From the NCBI GenBank assembly GCA_002315565.1, contig DCHD01000047.1:1762-17452 (forward strand): a stretch of DNA of 15,691 nt. Direction: 5' to 3'. Below, in pieces: positions 1 to 7,439 of the stretch (the stretch's first letter is position 1; each line of letters starts with the position of its first letter). The DNA is from Solobacterium sp. UBA1761. GTDB lineage: Bacteria; Bacillota_I; Bacilli_A; Erysipelotrichales; Erysipelotrichaceae. Below the pieces are notes generated by a model. The model ran no database searches. It saw only the letters and a list, made by a program, of their open reading frames with translations, and was not told the DNA's origin. The position numbers and the translations under genes are program-made.

Positions 1-253
1 TTGCATCACCTAATTTTTTACCGGCCTGAGCTTCTAATTTAACTAAAGCAGCCTTGATTTCTTCCATGATAGAAGGGTTGATTTTAGCACCATCATCATA
101 ATAAGCTGTACAAGCTTCAGTAGAGATAGTGAATCCATAAGGAACTGGTAAACCTAAACTTGCCATTTCAGCAAGGTTAGCACCCTTACCACCAAGAAGT
201 TCACGCATGTTTGCGTTTCCTTCAGCAAACATATAAACATATTTCTTGCTCAT
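1..253 (-). CDS. ppdK: Pyruvate, phosphate dikinase, N-terminal part (cut by window edge)
   Basis: The reverse strand from 253 encodes 84 residues starting MSKKYVYMFAEGNANMRELL and then GGKGANLAEMASLGLPVPYG, the typical N-terminus of pyruvate phosphate dikinase. The conserved nucleotide-binding Lys is at residue 23. The family interconverts ATP, Pi and pyruvate with AMP, PPi and phosphoenolpyruvate. It is common in anaerobes that use PPi-linked glycolysis or gluconeogenesis. The start is fixed by an AGGAGA Shine-Dalgarno at 258-263, four bases upstream of the ATG. Only the beginning of the nucleotide-binding (PPDK_N) domain lies in the window; the phosphohistidine and pyruvate-binding domains are outside. 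PEP synthase is a related family, but the short N-terminus and the GGKGANLAEM context favour PPDK. Confidence 0.93.
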   Translation of the reverse strand, partial: MSKKYVYMFAEGNANMRELLGGKGANLAEMASLGLPVPYGFTISTEACTAYYDDGAKINPSIMEEIKAALVKLEAQAGKKLGDA

Positions 254-288
254 TTTTTCTCCTTTTTAGTCTATTTTGTGACTTGAAT

Positions 289-317
289 ATTTTACCATAT
301 TAAATGTATTTAGACTA
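289..317 (-). promoter_or_regulatory. Putative promoter of ppdK
   Basis: On the minus strand an extended -10, TGGTAAAAT, lies at 297-289. A weak -35 (TAGTCT, 317-312) sits 17 bases further upstream. The predicted start point near 282 gives a leader of about 30 bases containing the AGGAGA ribosome site. The -35 matches consensus at only three positions, so the call depends on the -10. Confidence 0.4.
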
Positions 318-359
318 CTTTTAAAGGTCATATTCAATAAATATTTGTATATATAGATA

Positions 360-365
360 TATAAT
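360..365 (+). promoter_or_regulatory. Putative -10 box of the aldo/keto reductase operon
   Basis: A perfect TATAAT lies at 360-365 in a very AT-rich stretch. No good -35 is found 16-18 bases upstream. A start point near 372 would leave out an in-frame ATG at 370 and give a leader of about 34 bases with the strong GGAGGT at 395-400. Confidence 0.4.
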
Positions 366-405
366 TAAAATGACGAAGATTTCGATAATTCTCCGGAGGT
401 CAGTT

Positions 406-1431
406 ATGGAATATAGAGAACTTGGAAAAACTGGATTAAAAGTATCATTTATCTCTTTTGGTGGCATTCCTATTCAAAGAGGGACAAAAGAAGATGCTGC
501 TGGTGCAATAGATGAACTTGAAAAGCAGTCAATAAACTATATCGATACCGCAAGAGGATACACTGTATCTGAGGAATACATCGGTAACGCTCTTAAAGGA
601 AGAAGAGACAGATTTATTATTGCCACCAAATCCATGTCAAGAGACTATGAATCAATGAAGAAAGATATTGATATTTCTTTAGGCAATCTTAAGACTGATT
701 ATATTGATTTATATCAGCTTCACAATGTACCTGTTGGTGATATTGAAAAAGTATTTTCTGATAATGGAGCTTATAAAGCATTACTTGAGGCAAAAGAAGA
801 AGGGAAAATCAGACACATCGGTGTTACAGCCCATTCCGTTGATGCCCTGAAGATTTTTGTAGATAGATATGCTGACTGTATTGAGACGATAATGTTTCCT
901 TACAACATTGTTGAATCACAGGGTGAAGAAGTACTTAAGAAGGCAAAAGATAAGGGTATTGGTACAATTGCCATGAAATCTTTTGCCGGCGGCAACATTA
1001 CTGATGTGAGTCTTGCACTTCGTTATATCTATCATTCAGGACTGATTGATGTTGCAATTCCGGGAATGGGAAACAATAAAGAAGTAAAAGAAGATTCAGC
1101 TGTTGATCTGACTTTGCCGTTCAGCGAGACAGAAAAAGCAGAATGCGAAAAGATCAGAAAAGAACTGGGTACTACTTTCTGCAGAAGATGTGGATATTGC
1201 GGACCTTGTACAGTTGGCATCAATATTCCGGGTTCATTCCTTTTTGTAAACTATTTAAGACACTATGAAGGACTTGCTGAATGGGCCAAACAGAGATATG
1301 CAGGTATGGCTGTTAAACCTGATGCCTGTGTAGAATGCGGATCCTGCGAAGCAAGATGCCCATATAACCTGCCAATAAGAGATATGCTCAAAAAGGTATA
1401 CAAAGAATTCAAGGATGCTGGAGTTGAATAA
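406..1431 (+). CDS. Aldo/keto reductase with C-terminal double 4Fe-4S ferredoxin domain
   Basis: This 341-residue cytoplasmic oxidoreductase has an AKR barrel over about residues 1-250. The expected catalytic tetrad is visible: Asp47 (NYIDTA), Tyr52, Lys75 (IATK) and His106 (YQLH). A cofactor-binding stretch PGMGNNKEVKEDSA follows at 219-232. The C-terminus carries two cysteine clusters, Cys259/262/265/268 and Cys308/311/314/318 (CVECGSCEARCPYNLP), as in bacterial ferredoxin-type 4Fe-4S proteins. The family reduces carbonyl substrates; the clusters suggest electron exchange with ferredoxin or a flavoprotein, but the substrate cannot be inferred. I chose the ATG at 406 because GGAGGT lies five bases before it and the protein then begins MEYRELGKTGLKVS, typical of the family. 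An in-frame ATG at 370 has no ribosome site. The stop overlaps the next start (TAATG), so the two genes are probably translationally coupled. Confidence 0.92.
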   Translation: MEYRELGKTGLKVSFISFGGIPIQRGTKEDAAGAIDELEKQSINYIDTARGYTVSEEYIGNALKGRRDRFIIATKSMSRDYESMKKDIDISLGNLKTDYIDLYQLHNVPVGDIEKVFSDNGAYKALLEAKEEGKIRHIGVTAHSVDALKIFVDRYADCIETIMFPYNIVESQGEEVLKKAKDKGIGTIAMKSFAGGNITDVSLALRYIYHSGLIDVAIPGMGNNKEVKEDSAVDLTLPFSETEKAECEKIRKELGTTFCRRCGYCGPCTVGINIPGSFLFVNYLRHYEGLAEWAKQRYAGMAVKPDACVECGSCEARCPYNLPIRDMLKKVYKEFKDAGVE

Positions 1432-2678
1432 TGTTTAAAGTATTTAAAGAAAAAGACCATATTTTTAGTCTGCTCATTATATGTGCTTTTTCTTTCTGTT
1501 TAATCGGATTATTTTCTGAACCTTTTGTTAAGGTTTTTGGTGGGATAAATGAAATATTCAAATCTGAAGCAGGTTTGCTTACTGACTATATAGCAGTTGG
1601 TGGAATAGGTGCTGCTTTTTTAAATGCCGGACTGGCAATGCTTCTGGCTGTAATGGTTACAAAACTGAGCGGTGTCACTTTCTCGGGAATAAATATCGGT
1701 GTATCTTTTATCGTGCTGGGATTCGCTTTCTTTGGAAAGAACATCATTAATATGCCACCGATTATTATCGGTACATATCTTTATTCAAAACTTAAAAGGG
1801 AAGAGTTCAAAAAGAATGTCAATATTGCACTTTTTGCAACCTGCCTTTCTCCAACTGTCAACTATATCGTTATTCATGGACCTTTTCACCTGTATATCAA
1901 TACACTTATTGCTGTTTTGACCGGTATTTTAATCGGCATGATTGTACCGATGGTGGCGGGTCTTACTTCAAAAATTCATGAAGGAATGCTTATCTATAAT
2001 GTAGGATTTGCTTCTGGAATACTCGAGACTGCTGCAGTGGCAATTCTGAAGTCATTGGGTTATGAATTCAGTGCCTTAAATAATGTCTCATCTGGCAATA
2101 ACAGATTTACCGGAACAATCATGATTGTGCTATGTACAGTTATGGCAATCTACGGCATCTTAAAAAACGGTATGTCTGACATAAAGAGAATAGTGAAGTA
2201 TTCCGGTCAGTCACCATGTGACTATGTAAAGGAAGTGGGACTTCCTGCAACTTTGATCAATATGGGACTTGTCGGTTTTATGTGCACAATGTATGTAATA
2301 TGTGTAGGTGGCGAAATCAATGGTCCTATTCTTTCTGGGATTCTGGCAACCATCGGTTTTGCAGCTTTCGGAATGAATTTCTACAACATAATCTGGACAA
2401 CTGTTGGTATTGTACTTTTGTCGTTTGTATCTGTGTGGAAACTTAATGAGACCGGTATACTGCTGGCTGCACTGTTTTCAAGCTGTATTTCACCGATTGC
2501 CGGTAAATATGGACCTCTATGGGGCATAATTGCCGGAATGCTGCATGTTTCAATTGTAAGAAATACGGCGTTTGAGTTTGGCTGGCTTAACCTTTACAAC
2601 AATGGCTATGCAGCCGGAATTGTGTGTCTTGTTATCCTACCCGTTATTAATTTCTATAATTCAATCAGAAAACATTAA
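1431..2678 (+). CDS. DUF1576 family polytopic membrane protein
   Basis: This 415-residue, very hydrophobic protein has about ten or more membrane segments. It matches the DUF1576 pattern as I know it: TDYxxxGGxGAAFxNAGL at 51-68, FGKN at 101-104 and PIxxGxYLY at 110-118. The biochemical role of the family is unknown to me. The sequence contains two related halves. LNAGL (64-68), GFAFFGKNIIN (97-107), ALFATCLSP (133-141) and YNVGFASGI (189-197) recur as INMGL (276-280), GFAAFGMNFYN (309-319), ALFSSCISP (347-355) and YNNGYAAGI (389-397). Internal repeats of this kind are typical of secondary transporters, so a transport role is plausible but is inference. The ATG shares one base with the stop of the upstream reductase, and no separate Shine-Dalgarno is obvious. 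This indicates coupled translation and possibly a shared substrate. Confidence 0.85.
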   Translation: MFKVFKEKDHIFSLLIICAFSFCLIGLFSEPFVKVFGGINEIFKSEAGLLTDYIAVGGIGAAFLNAGLAMLLAVMVTKLSGVTFSGINIGVSFIVLGFAFFGKNIINMPPIIIGTYLYSKLKREEFKKNVNIALFATCLSPTVNYIVIHGPFHLYINTLIAVLTGILIGMIVPMVAGLTSKIHEGMLIYNVGFASGILETAAVAILKSLGYEFSALNNVSSGNNRFTGTIMIVLCTVMAIYGILKNGMSDIKRIVKYSGQSPCDYVKEVGLPATLINMGLVGFMCTMYVICVGGEINGPILSGILATIGFAAFGMNFYNIIWTTVGIVLLSFVSVWKLNETGILLAALFSSCISPIAGKYGPLWGIIAGMLHVSIVRNTAFEFGWLNLYNNGYAAGIVCLVILPVINFYNSIRKH

Positions 2679-2692
2679 TAAATGTTTATTGA

Positions 2693-2721
2693 TTGTATAA
2701 AGGTGTCTTATTTGTTAAAAT
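2693..2721 (+). promoter_or_regulatory. Promoter of the ATP synthase operon
   Basis: A -35-like TTGTAT (2693-2698) is followed after 17 bases by TAAAAT (2716-2721), preceded by TGT to form an extended -10 (TGTTAAAAT, 2713-2721). The predicted start point is 2727-2729, only two to four bases before the ATG at 2731. The transcript would therefore be nearly leaderless. Read-through from the upstream DUF1576 gene is also possible, because no strong terminator lies between them. Confidence 0.55.
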
Positions 2722-2730
2722 CTAACATGT

Positions 2731-3066
2731 ATGCTTAAGAGTGCAGATTGGAAAAAGTATTTAATAATCGTATCCGTAATTGCTGTTATCAGTGTATTTT
2801 TCAATTATCTGATAACTGTTGGTATTGTGCTTGGTACGCTTTGCTATTTTGTAAATCTCAAACTGGCAGAAAAGAAATTTCCAAGGTTAGATCAGAAAAG
2901 CGTTGCTGTAGGTGGTGCACTTGCAGTTATATTTGCTGAAGGACTTATTACCTGTATAATGGCTGCTGGGACATGGTTTATCGGCCGTATGCCTTGTTTT
3001 ATTGGAGGCTTTGCAGCAATGATTGTTCCCAATATCTATTTCTTTATCTTTGGAAGTAAAAAATAA
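2731..3066 (+). CDS. atpI: AtpI-like ATP synthase accessory membrane protein
   Basis: This 111-residue membrane protein has four predicted segments, roughly residues 10-28, 29-45, 58-79 and 87-107. A charged loop (LAEKKFPRLDQK) separates the two pairs. One acidic residue, Glu70, falls inside the third segment. Size, topology and position directly before the a-subunit gene fit subunit I of F-type ATP synthases, which in other bacteria helps c-ring assembly or Mg2+/Ca2+ supply. Sequence similarity alone is weak, so the call depends mainly on position. No Shine-Dalgarno precedes the ATG, which lies nine bases after a -10 box; the in-frame region downstream offers no better start. The stop is immediately followed by the atpB ATG. 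Confidence 0.72.
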   Translation: MLKSADWKKYLIIVSVIAVISVFFNYLITVGIVLGTLCYFVNLKLAEKKFPRLDQKSVAVGGALAVIFAEGLITCIMAAGTWFIGRMPCFIGGFAAMIVPNIYFFIFGSKK

Positions 3067-3771
3067 ATGACTATTACTATTCAGTCTCAGGTTCCGGTAA
3101 TTATCGGCCTGACCGCATTCATCCTGATATCTTTAAAACTCATCAACAGAAAGCTGGTGGCTTTTGATGCACTTGATAAGCCAACTGGTGTTGTAATGCT
3201 TGCTCTGACTGTTGTTGAACTGATTGAAGGGTTTGTCAATGACATCGTATCCAAGAAGTATGTCGATACGCTTGGTCCTTACATCACTTCGATTGCAGTT
3301 TATATTCTGCTTTCAAACTATGTCGGACTTCTGGGATTTGACAATCCTACAAGATCCTATTCTGTTACGCTGACACTGGCCGCAATTACATGGGTTTTGA
3401 TTCAGGCTACTGACATCAAGTATTCAGGTCTTAAAGCTTATATTCATTCATTCTTTGAGCCGATCTTCCCGTTTGTAATTCCGAACTTCTTCGGCTGTAT
3501 TGCACCAATGATTTCGATGTCTTTACGTTTATTCGGTAATATTCTTTCCGGTGCAATCATTATGGAACTTGTCTATTCATTCACTAACTGGGTTTCTAAT
3601 ACAATATTGTCTGTATTCTCTGTAGAGAACGGATTCAACTTTATCGGACCGCTGTTTGCTGCTCCGTTACATGCATACTTTGATCTCTTCAGTGGTTTTA
3701 TACAGATGTTTATCTTTATTATGTTAACTATGGTCTTCATCGGAAACAAAATTCCGGAAGACGAGAAATAA
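3067..3771 (+). CDS. atpB: ATP synthase Fo subunit a
   Basis: This 234-residue polytopic subunit forms the ion half-channels of the Fo motor. The essential arginine is in SLRLFGNILSG (Arg154), and the final helix carries DLFSGFIQMFIF (206-217) with the conserved Gln213. Length and motifs are normal for a Firmicute a subunit. One difference is visible: in IPNFFGCIAPMISMSLRLFGN-type alignment the acidic residue that many a subunits have ten residues before the Arg is Cys144 here. The ATG directly follows the upstream TAA; GGAAG at 3052-3056 is a weak ribosome site, so coupling to the upstream gene is likely. The protein works with the c ring encoded next and with the b stalk. Confidence 0.96.
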   Translation: MTITIQSQVPVIIGLTAFILISLKLINRKLVAFDALDKPTGVVMLALTVVELIEGFVNDIVSKKYVDTLGPYITSIAVYILLSNYVGLLGFDNPTRSYSVTLTLAAITWVLIQATDIKYSGLKAYIHSFFEPIFPFVIPNFFGCIAPMISMSLRLFGNILSGAIIMELVYSFTNWVSNTILSVFSVENGFNFIGPLFAAPLHAYFDLFSGFIQMFIFIMLTMVFIGNKIPEDEK

Positions 3772-3777
3772 AAATTT

Positions 3778-3783
3778 GGAGGA
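3778..3783 (+). promoter_or_regulatory. Strong ribosome binding site of atpE
   Basis: GGAGGA precedes the atpE ATG by nine bases, in a 21-base gap after atpB. It is one of the two strongest ribosome sites in the operon (the other precedes atpD). This agrees with the high copy number of subunit c per complex. Confidence 0.7.
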
Positions 3784-3792
3784 AATATTTTT

Positions 3793-4035
3793 ATGGAAAG
3801 TTTAGGTTTAATTGCTATTGGTGCTGGTATCGCCGTACTTACAGGTATGATGACTGGTATCGGTCAGGGTTACGCTGCTGCAAAGGCTGTTGAAGCAGTA
3901 GGTAAGAATCCTGATGCTGAATCAAAAATCAGAACTATGCTGATTCTTGGTTGTGGTCTGGCAGAAACATGTGCCATCTATGGTATGCTTATCGCATTCT
4001 TAATCATCTTCGTATTAGGCGGTAAAGTTGCTTAA
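3793..4035 (+). CDS. atpE: ATP synthase Fo subunit c, with Na+-type ion-binding residues
   Basis: This 80-residue hairpin has two transmembrane helices (about 5-30 and 48-76) joined by the polar loop AVGKNPDAESK that contacts the F1 stalk. Glu58 is the ion-carrying carboxylate. Around it the sequence shows GIGQGYAA (Gln25) and GLAETCAIYG (Glu58, Thr59, Tyr63). This is the ligand arrangement of Na+-translocating c rings such as Ilyobacter tartaricus (Gln32, Glu65, Ser66, Tyr70), and the residue spacings are identical (33 and 5). I therefore infer Na+ coupling. Such sites can also accept H+ when Na+ is scarce. A strong GGAGGA lies upstream. The gene is a normal length with no lipoprotein signal. 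Confidence 0.96.
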   Translation: MESLGLIAIGAGIAVLTGMMTGIGQGYAAAKAVEAVGKNPDAESKIRTMLILGCGLAETCAIYGMLIAFLIIFVLGGKVA

Positions 4036-4037
4036 TT

Positions 4038-4541
4038 ATGAGTATTGATGTTCAGGGATCGTTATTTCCGAATCCTTTAACAATGCTTATTCAGCTTCTG
4101 GCTACTTTTGTCATCTTTTTAGCTGTCAAGAAGTGGTTATGGAAACCGGTAAAAGAAATACTGGCCAAAAGATCTGATGCAATGCAGGAAGGTCTTAACA
4201 GTGCTTTTGCCAAGAATAAGGAAGCTGAAGAATCTTTAGAAGCGGCCAAGAAAGAACTTCATGCTGCCAAAGATTCATCTAAAGAGATTATTGAGTCAGC
4301 AAGAAAAGAAGCCAATAATCTTAAACAGGAAATCATCAACGATGCCAATCGTCAGGCTCAGTCCAAACTTGATGAAGCAGACAAACGTATTAATGCTGCC
4401 AAGAAAGAAATGCAGAATGAACTTCACGATGAAATCGTTTCTGTTGCCATGGCTGCAGTAGAAAAACTGCTTGATAAGAAGGCTGATTCAAAAGATGATG
4501 AAAAGGCTATTGATGAATTTGTTAAAGGGGTTAAGAAATAA
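4038..4541 (+). CDS. atpF: ATP synthase Fo subunit b (peripheral stalk)
   Basis: This 167-residue protein has one N-terminal membrane helix (about 13-31, NPLTMLIQLLATFVIFLAV). It is followed by KKWLWKPV and a long, charged, alanine-rich coiled coil (about 40-145) with many A/K/E heptads, ending in a helix that binds subunit delta. Two copies form the stator that holds F1 against the rotating c ring. It starts two bases after the atpE stop and ends with TAATG, which overlaps the atpH start by one base. Length and layout are those of a standard bacterial b subunit. Confidence 0.95.
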   Translation: MSIDVQGSLFPNPLTMLIQLLATFVIFLAVKKWLWKPVKEILAKRSDAMQEGLNSAFAKNKEAEESLEAAKKELHAAKDSSKEIIESARKEANNLKQEIINDANRQAQSKLDEADKRINAAKKEMQNELHDEIVSVAMAAVEKLLDKKADSKDDEKAIDEFVKGVKK

Positions 4542-5065
4542 TGAATGAGATTGCTTCCAACTATGCAGAAGCTCTTGCTTCTTTAGCTAAGGAAAAGAAT
4601 TCTGTAGAAGTATTCAAAAAGGAAATTGATGCCGTATATGAGGCTTTTAACAATGTAGATAATCTGAAAGTCTTCTTTAAGTCGGTAAAGATTTCCAAAG
4701 AAGAAAAGAAGAAACTGTTGGAAGACTCTTTTAAGGGAAAGATTAATCCTCTTGTAATGAATTTTCTGAAAGTTCTTGTGGACAAGGGAAGAATTGAAAT
4801 GTATGAAGATATCTTCAAAGAATTCCATACTCTTGCCAATAAAGAACTCGGCATAAACGAAGGTGTTGTTGAATCGGCAAGACCTTTGTCTAAAGAACAG
4901 ATAACTAAACTTGAAAAGGCTGTCGGTCTAAATGTTGAACTGAAGCCAAGAATAAATACAAATCTTATATCAGGATTCAGAATTGTCATGGAGAACCGAA
5001 TTATCGATAACTCCATGAGAGAGAAGATTGATAATCTGAGTTCGTTATTAAAGGAAAGGAGTTAA
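4541..5065 (+). CDS. atpH: ATP synthase F1 subunit delta
   Basis: This 174-residue protein has the OSCP/delta pattern: an N-terminal six-helix domain starting NEIASNYAEALASLAKE, the mid motif LVMNFLKVLVDKGRIEMYEDI (about 67-87), and a C-terminal part with the conserved ISGFRIVMENRIIDNSM (143-159). It joins the b stalk to the top of the alpha/beta hexamer. The ATG overlaps the atpF stop, so translation is coupled. Family length is about 175-180, so the gene is complete. Confidence 0.95.
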   Translation: MNEIASNYAEALASLAKEKNSVEVFKKEIDAVYEAFNNVDNLKVFFKSVKISKEEKKKLLEDSFKGKINPLVMNFLKVLVDKGRIEMYEDIFKEFHTLANKELGINEGVVESARPLSKEQITKLEKAVGLNVELKPRINTNLISGFRIVMENRIIDNSMREKIDNLSSLLKERS

Positions 5066-5068
5066 CTT

Positions 5069-6589
5069 ATGGAACTGAAAATCGGCGAAATAAGCGCATT
5101 AATAAAAGATCAGATCGCTCATTATGATGAGAAGATCGATGAGGAAACTGTCGGTACTGTTGTCAGAGTAGGTGATGGTATTGCGATTGTCCAGGGCTTA
5201 AAGAATGCTATGGCCAGTGAACTTTTATTATTCCCAAACAATGTCTACGGACTGGTATTAAACCTTGAAGAAGACAGCATCGGTGCTGTTTTGATGGGTA
5301 ACGATACCGACATCAAAGAAGGCGATGAAGTAAGATGTACAGGCCGAATCATCGAAGTGCCGGTAGGTGATATGATGCTGGGTAGAGTTGTAAATGCTCT
5401 GGGCCAGCCTATTGATGGTGGAGATCCAATCAAAGTCACAAAGACAAGACCAGTAGAAAGAGTTGCTCCTGGTGTCATGACAAGAAAGAGTGTACATCAG
5501 CCTTTGATGACTGGTTTAAAAATTATTGATTCAATGATTCCTATCGGAAAAGGTCAGCGAGAACTTATCATCGGTGACCGTCAGACCGGTAAGACAGCAA
5601 TTGCGATTGATACAATTCTTAATCAGAAAGACAAGAATGTTTTATGTATCTATGTTGCTATCGGACAGAAAGCAAGTACTGTTGCTCAGGTAGTTGAAAA
5701 ACTAAGAGTAAACGGTGCTATGGAATATACAACAGTAGTAAGTGCTACAGCAAGTGAAATGGCACCATTACAGTACATTGCACCATATGCAGGATGTGCA
5801 ATCGGTGAAGAATGGATGGAGCAGGGCAAGGATGTTCTTATCATCTATGATGATCTTTCTAAACATGCAGTTGCCTACAGAACACTTTCATTATTATTAA
5901 GAAGACCTCCAGGAAGAGAAGCTTATCCTGGTGATGTATTCTATCTGCATTCAAGATTATTGGAAAGAGCAGCTAAGCTCAATGATTCATTGGGTGGCGG
6001 TTCTTTGACTGCATTACCTATTATTGAAACTCAGGCAGGTGATATTTCTGCCTATATCCCAACAAATGTTATTTCCATCACTGATGGACAGATCTTCTTA
6101 CAGACTGAACTGTTCAACTCCGGTGTAAGACCTGCTGTAGATTCAGGTCTATCAGTATCTCGAGTTGGTTCAGCTGCACAGACAAAGGCTATCAAATCAG
6201 TTTCAAGTTCACTTAAACTTGATCTGGCACAGTATCATGAACTTCTTTCGTTCGCTCAGTTTGGAAGTGATCTTGATGCGGCAACAAAGGCTACTATTGA
6301 TCATGGTGCAAGACTTACTGAACTGTTGAAGCAGAAACAGTATTCACCACTTTCAATGGCTGAACAGGTTCTTTCACTGTTTGCAGCAAAGAACGGATAT
6401 CTTGAAAAGATTGAAACTGAAGATGTCGGTGATTTTGAAAAGACAATGCACAAGTATTTCCACGAGAAAGCTCAGGGAGTTATTGATGAGATTGATGAAA
6501 AGAAAGTGCTTGATGAAAAACTTACAGAAAAGATTACTAAGGAAATGGATAAGTGTATGAATACTTATCTTAAGGTACATGGAGCTTAA
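5069..6589 (+). CDS. atpA: ATP synthase F1 subunit alpha
   Basis: This 506-residue subunit carries the non-catalytic nucleotide site. The Walker A motif GDRQTGKT is at 169-176, a Walker B-like VLIIYDD at 256-262, and the arginine finger in SVSRVGSAAQ (Arg365) reaches into the catalytic site of beta. The N-terminal beta barrel and C-terminal helical domain are both present. GGAG at 5058-5061, seven bases before the ATG, fixes the start; it overlaps the end of atpH. Length is standard (about 500-510). Confidence 0.98.
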   Translation: MELKIGEISALIKDQIAHYDEKIDEETVGTVVRVGDGIAIVQGLKNAMASELLLFPNNVYGLVLNLEEDSIGAVLMGNDTDIKEGDEVRCTGRIIEVPVGDMMLGRVVNALGQPIDGGDPIKVTKTRPVERVAPGVMTRKSVHQPLMTGLKIIDSMIPIGKGQRELIIGDRQTGKTAIAIDTILNQKDKNVLCIYVAIGQKASTVAQVVEKLRVNGAMEYTTVVSATASEMAPLQYIAPYAGCAIGEEWMEQGKDVLIIYDDLSKHAVAYRTLSLLLRRPPGREAYPGDVFYLHSRLLERAAKLNDSLGGGSLTALPIIETQAGDISAYIPTNVISITDGQIFLQTELFNSGVRPAVDSGLSVSRVGSAAQTKAIKSVSSSLKLDLAQYHELLSFAQFGSDLDAATKATIDHGARLTELLKQKQYSPLSMAEQVLSLFAAKNGYLEKIETEDVGDFEKTMHKYFHEKAQGVIDEIDEKKVLDEKLTEKITKEMDKCMNTYLKVHGA

Positions 6590-6591
6590 TA

Positions 6592-7428
6592 ATGGCTAAA
6601 AGTAAATCTGCCATCAAAAATAGAATCAAGTCGATAAATTCTACCAAGAAGATTACCGGTGCTATGGAACTTATAAGTAATATCAAGTTTCAGAAAGCCG
6701 TAAAGAAACTGGGTATGAACAAAGACTATTCAAAGACAATTGAAGAGGTTTTTGCTTCTGTTATGCCGCATGCCGATATTGAAAACAATATGTACGCAAA
6801 CGGCAATGGAACAAAGAGGCGCTTTTGTTTTGTCTTTGTATCTGACCTGGGTCTATGTGGCGGTTACAATGTGAATCTTCTTAAATACATCAAAGAGAAT
6901 TTCTCTAATGATGATGAGTTCTTTGTCATCGGAAGCAATTACGGTTCTTTCTTTGAGAAAAACGGATTCAATGTTGTGAATAAAGAAATAATCTATTCTG
7001 ATGAAATTGACTACAACTTCATTCAGAAGGAAATGGAATCGGCACTAAACAGATTCCTTAATAAAGAAATCGGTTCAGTTGAAATTGCATACACAAAGTT
7101 TGTAAACAATGTGACATTTGTACCATCAAGCGATACTGTTGTACCGGTTAAAATGGAAAAGGGTGAAACAAACATAGAAGTACTGATGGAACCTAATCCG
7201 AATACAGTACTCAACAGTCTTGTTCCACTTGTTACATGCAATGCTTTATATAACCGTTATCTTCAGGCAAAGGCAACAGAACAGGCTTCAAGAAGATTTG
7301 CGATGGAAAATGCTACTGACAACGCAAATGAACTTATTGAAAATCTGACTCTTGAATACAATCAGGCAAGACAGGCCGCTATCACTCAGGAAATTACAGA
7401 AATTGTTTCCGGAGCTGATGCACTATAG
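6592..7428 (+). CDS. atpG: ATP synthase F1 subunit gamma
   Basis: This 278-residue central shaft has the two long terminal helices that form the rotor coiled coil. The N-terminus has IKNRIKSINSTKKITGAMEL (8-27), and the C-terminus has QASRRFAMENATDNANELI and then the highly conserved type of ending QARQAAITQEITEIVSGADA. The middle Rossmann-like domain includes FVFVSDLGLCGGYN (80-93). GGAG at 6581-6584 lies seven bases upstream of the ATG. Length is slightly below the usual 285-290, without visible loss of a domain. Confidence 0.97.
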   Translation: MAKSKSAIKNRIKSINSTKKITGAMELISNIKFQKAVKKLGMNKDYSKTIEEVFASVMPHADIENNMYANGNGTKRRFCFVFVSDLGLCGGYNVNLLKYIKENFSNDDEFFVIGSNYGSFFEKNGFNVVNKEIIYSDEIDYNFIQKEMESALNRFLNKEIGSVEIAYTKFVNNVTFVPSSDTVVPVKMEKGETNIEVLMEPNPNTVLNSLVPLVTCNALYNRYLQAKATEQASRRFAMENATDNANELIENLTLEYNQARQAAITQEITEIVSGADAL

Positions 7429-7439
7429 GAGGAAAGTAT

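Noticed and set aside
370..405. Upstream in-frame ATG extending the aldo/keto reductase by 12 residues
   Set aside because: No ribosome site, it lies within the predicted promoter start region, and the extra residues do not match the family. GGAGGT before 406 is decisive.
2669..2688. Hairpin AAACATT/AATGTTT at the end of the DUF1576 gene as a terminator
   Set aside because: Seven pairs with only one G-C and no following T run; too weak to call.
4561..5016. 151-codon antisense open frame within atpH
   Set aside because: Serine/phenylalanine-rich shadow of a clear gene, with no ribosome site and no recognisable motif.
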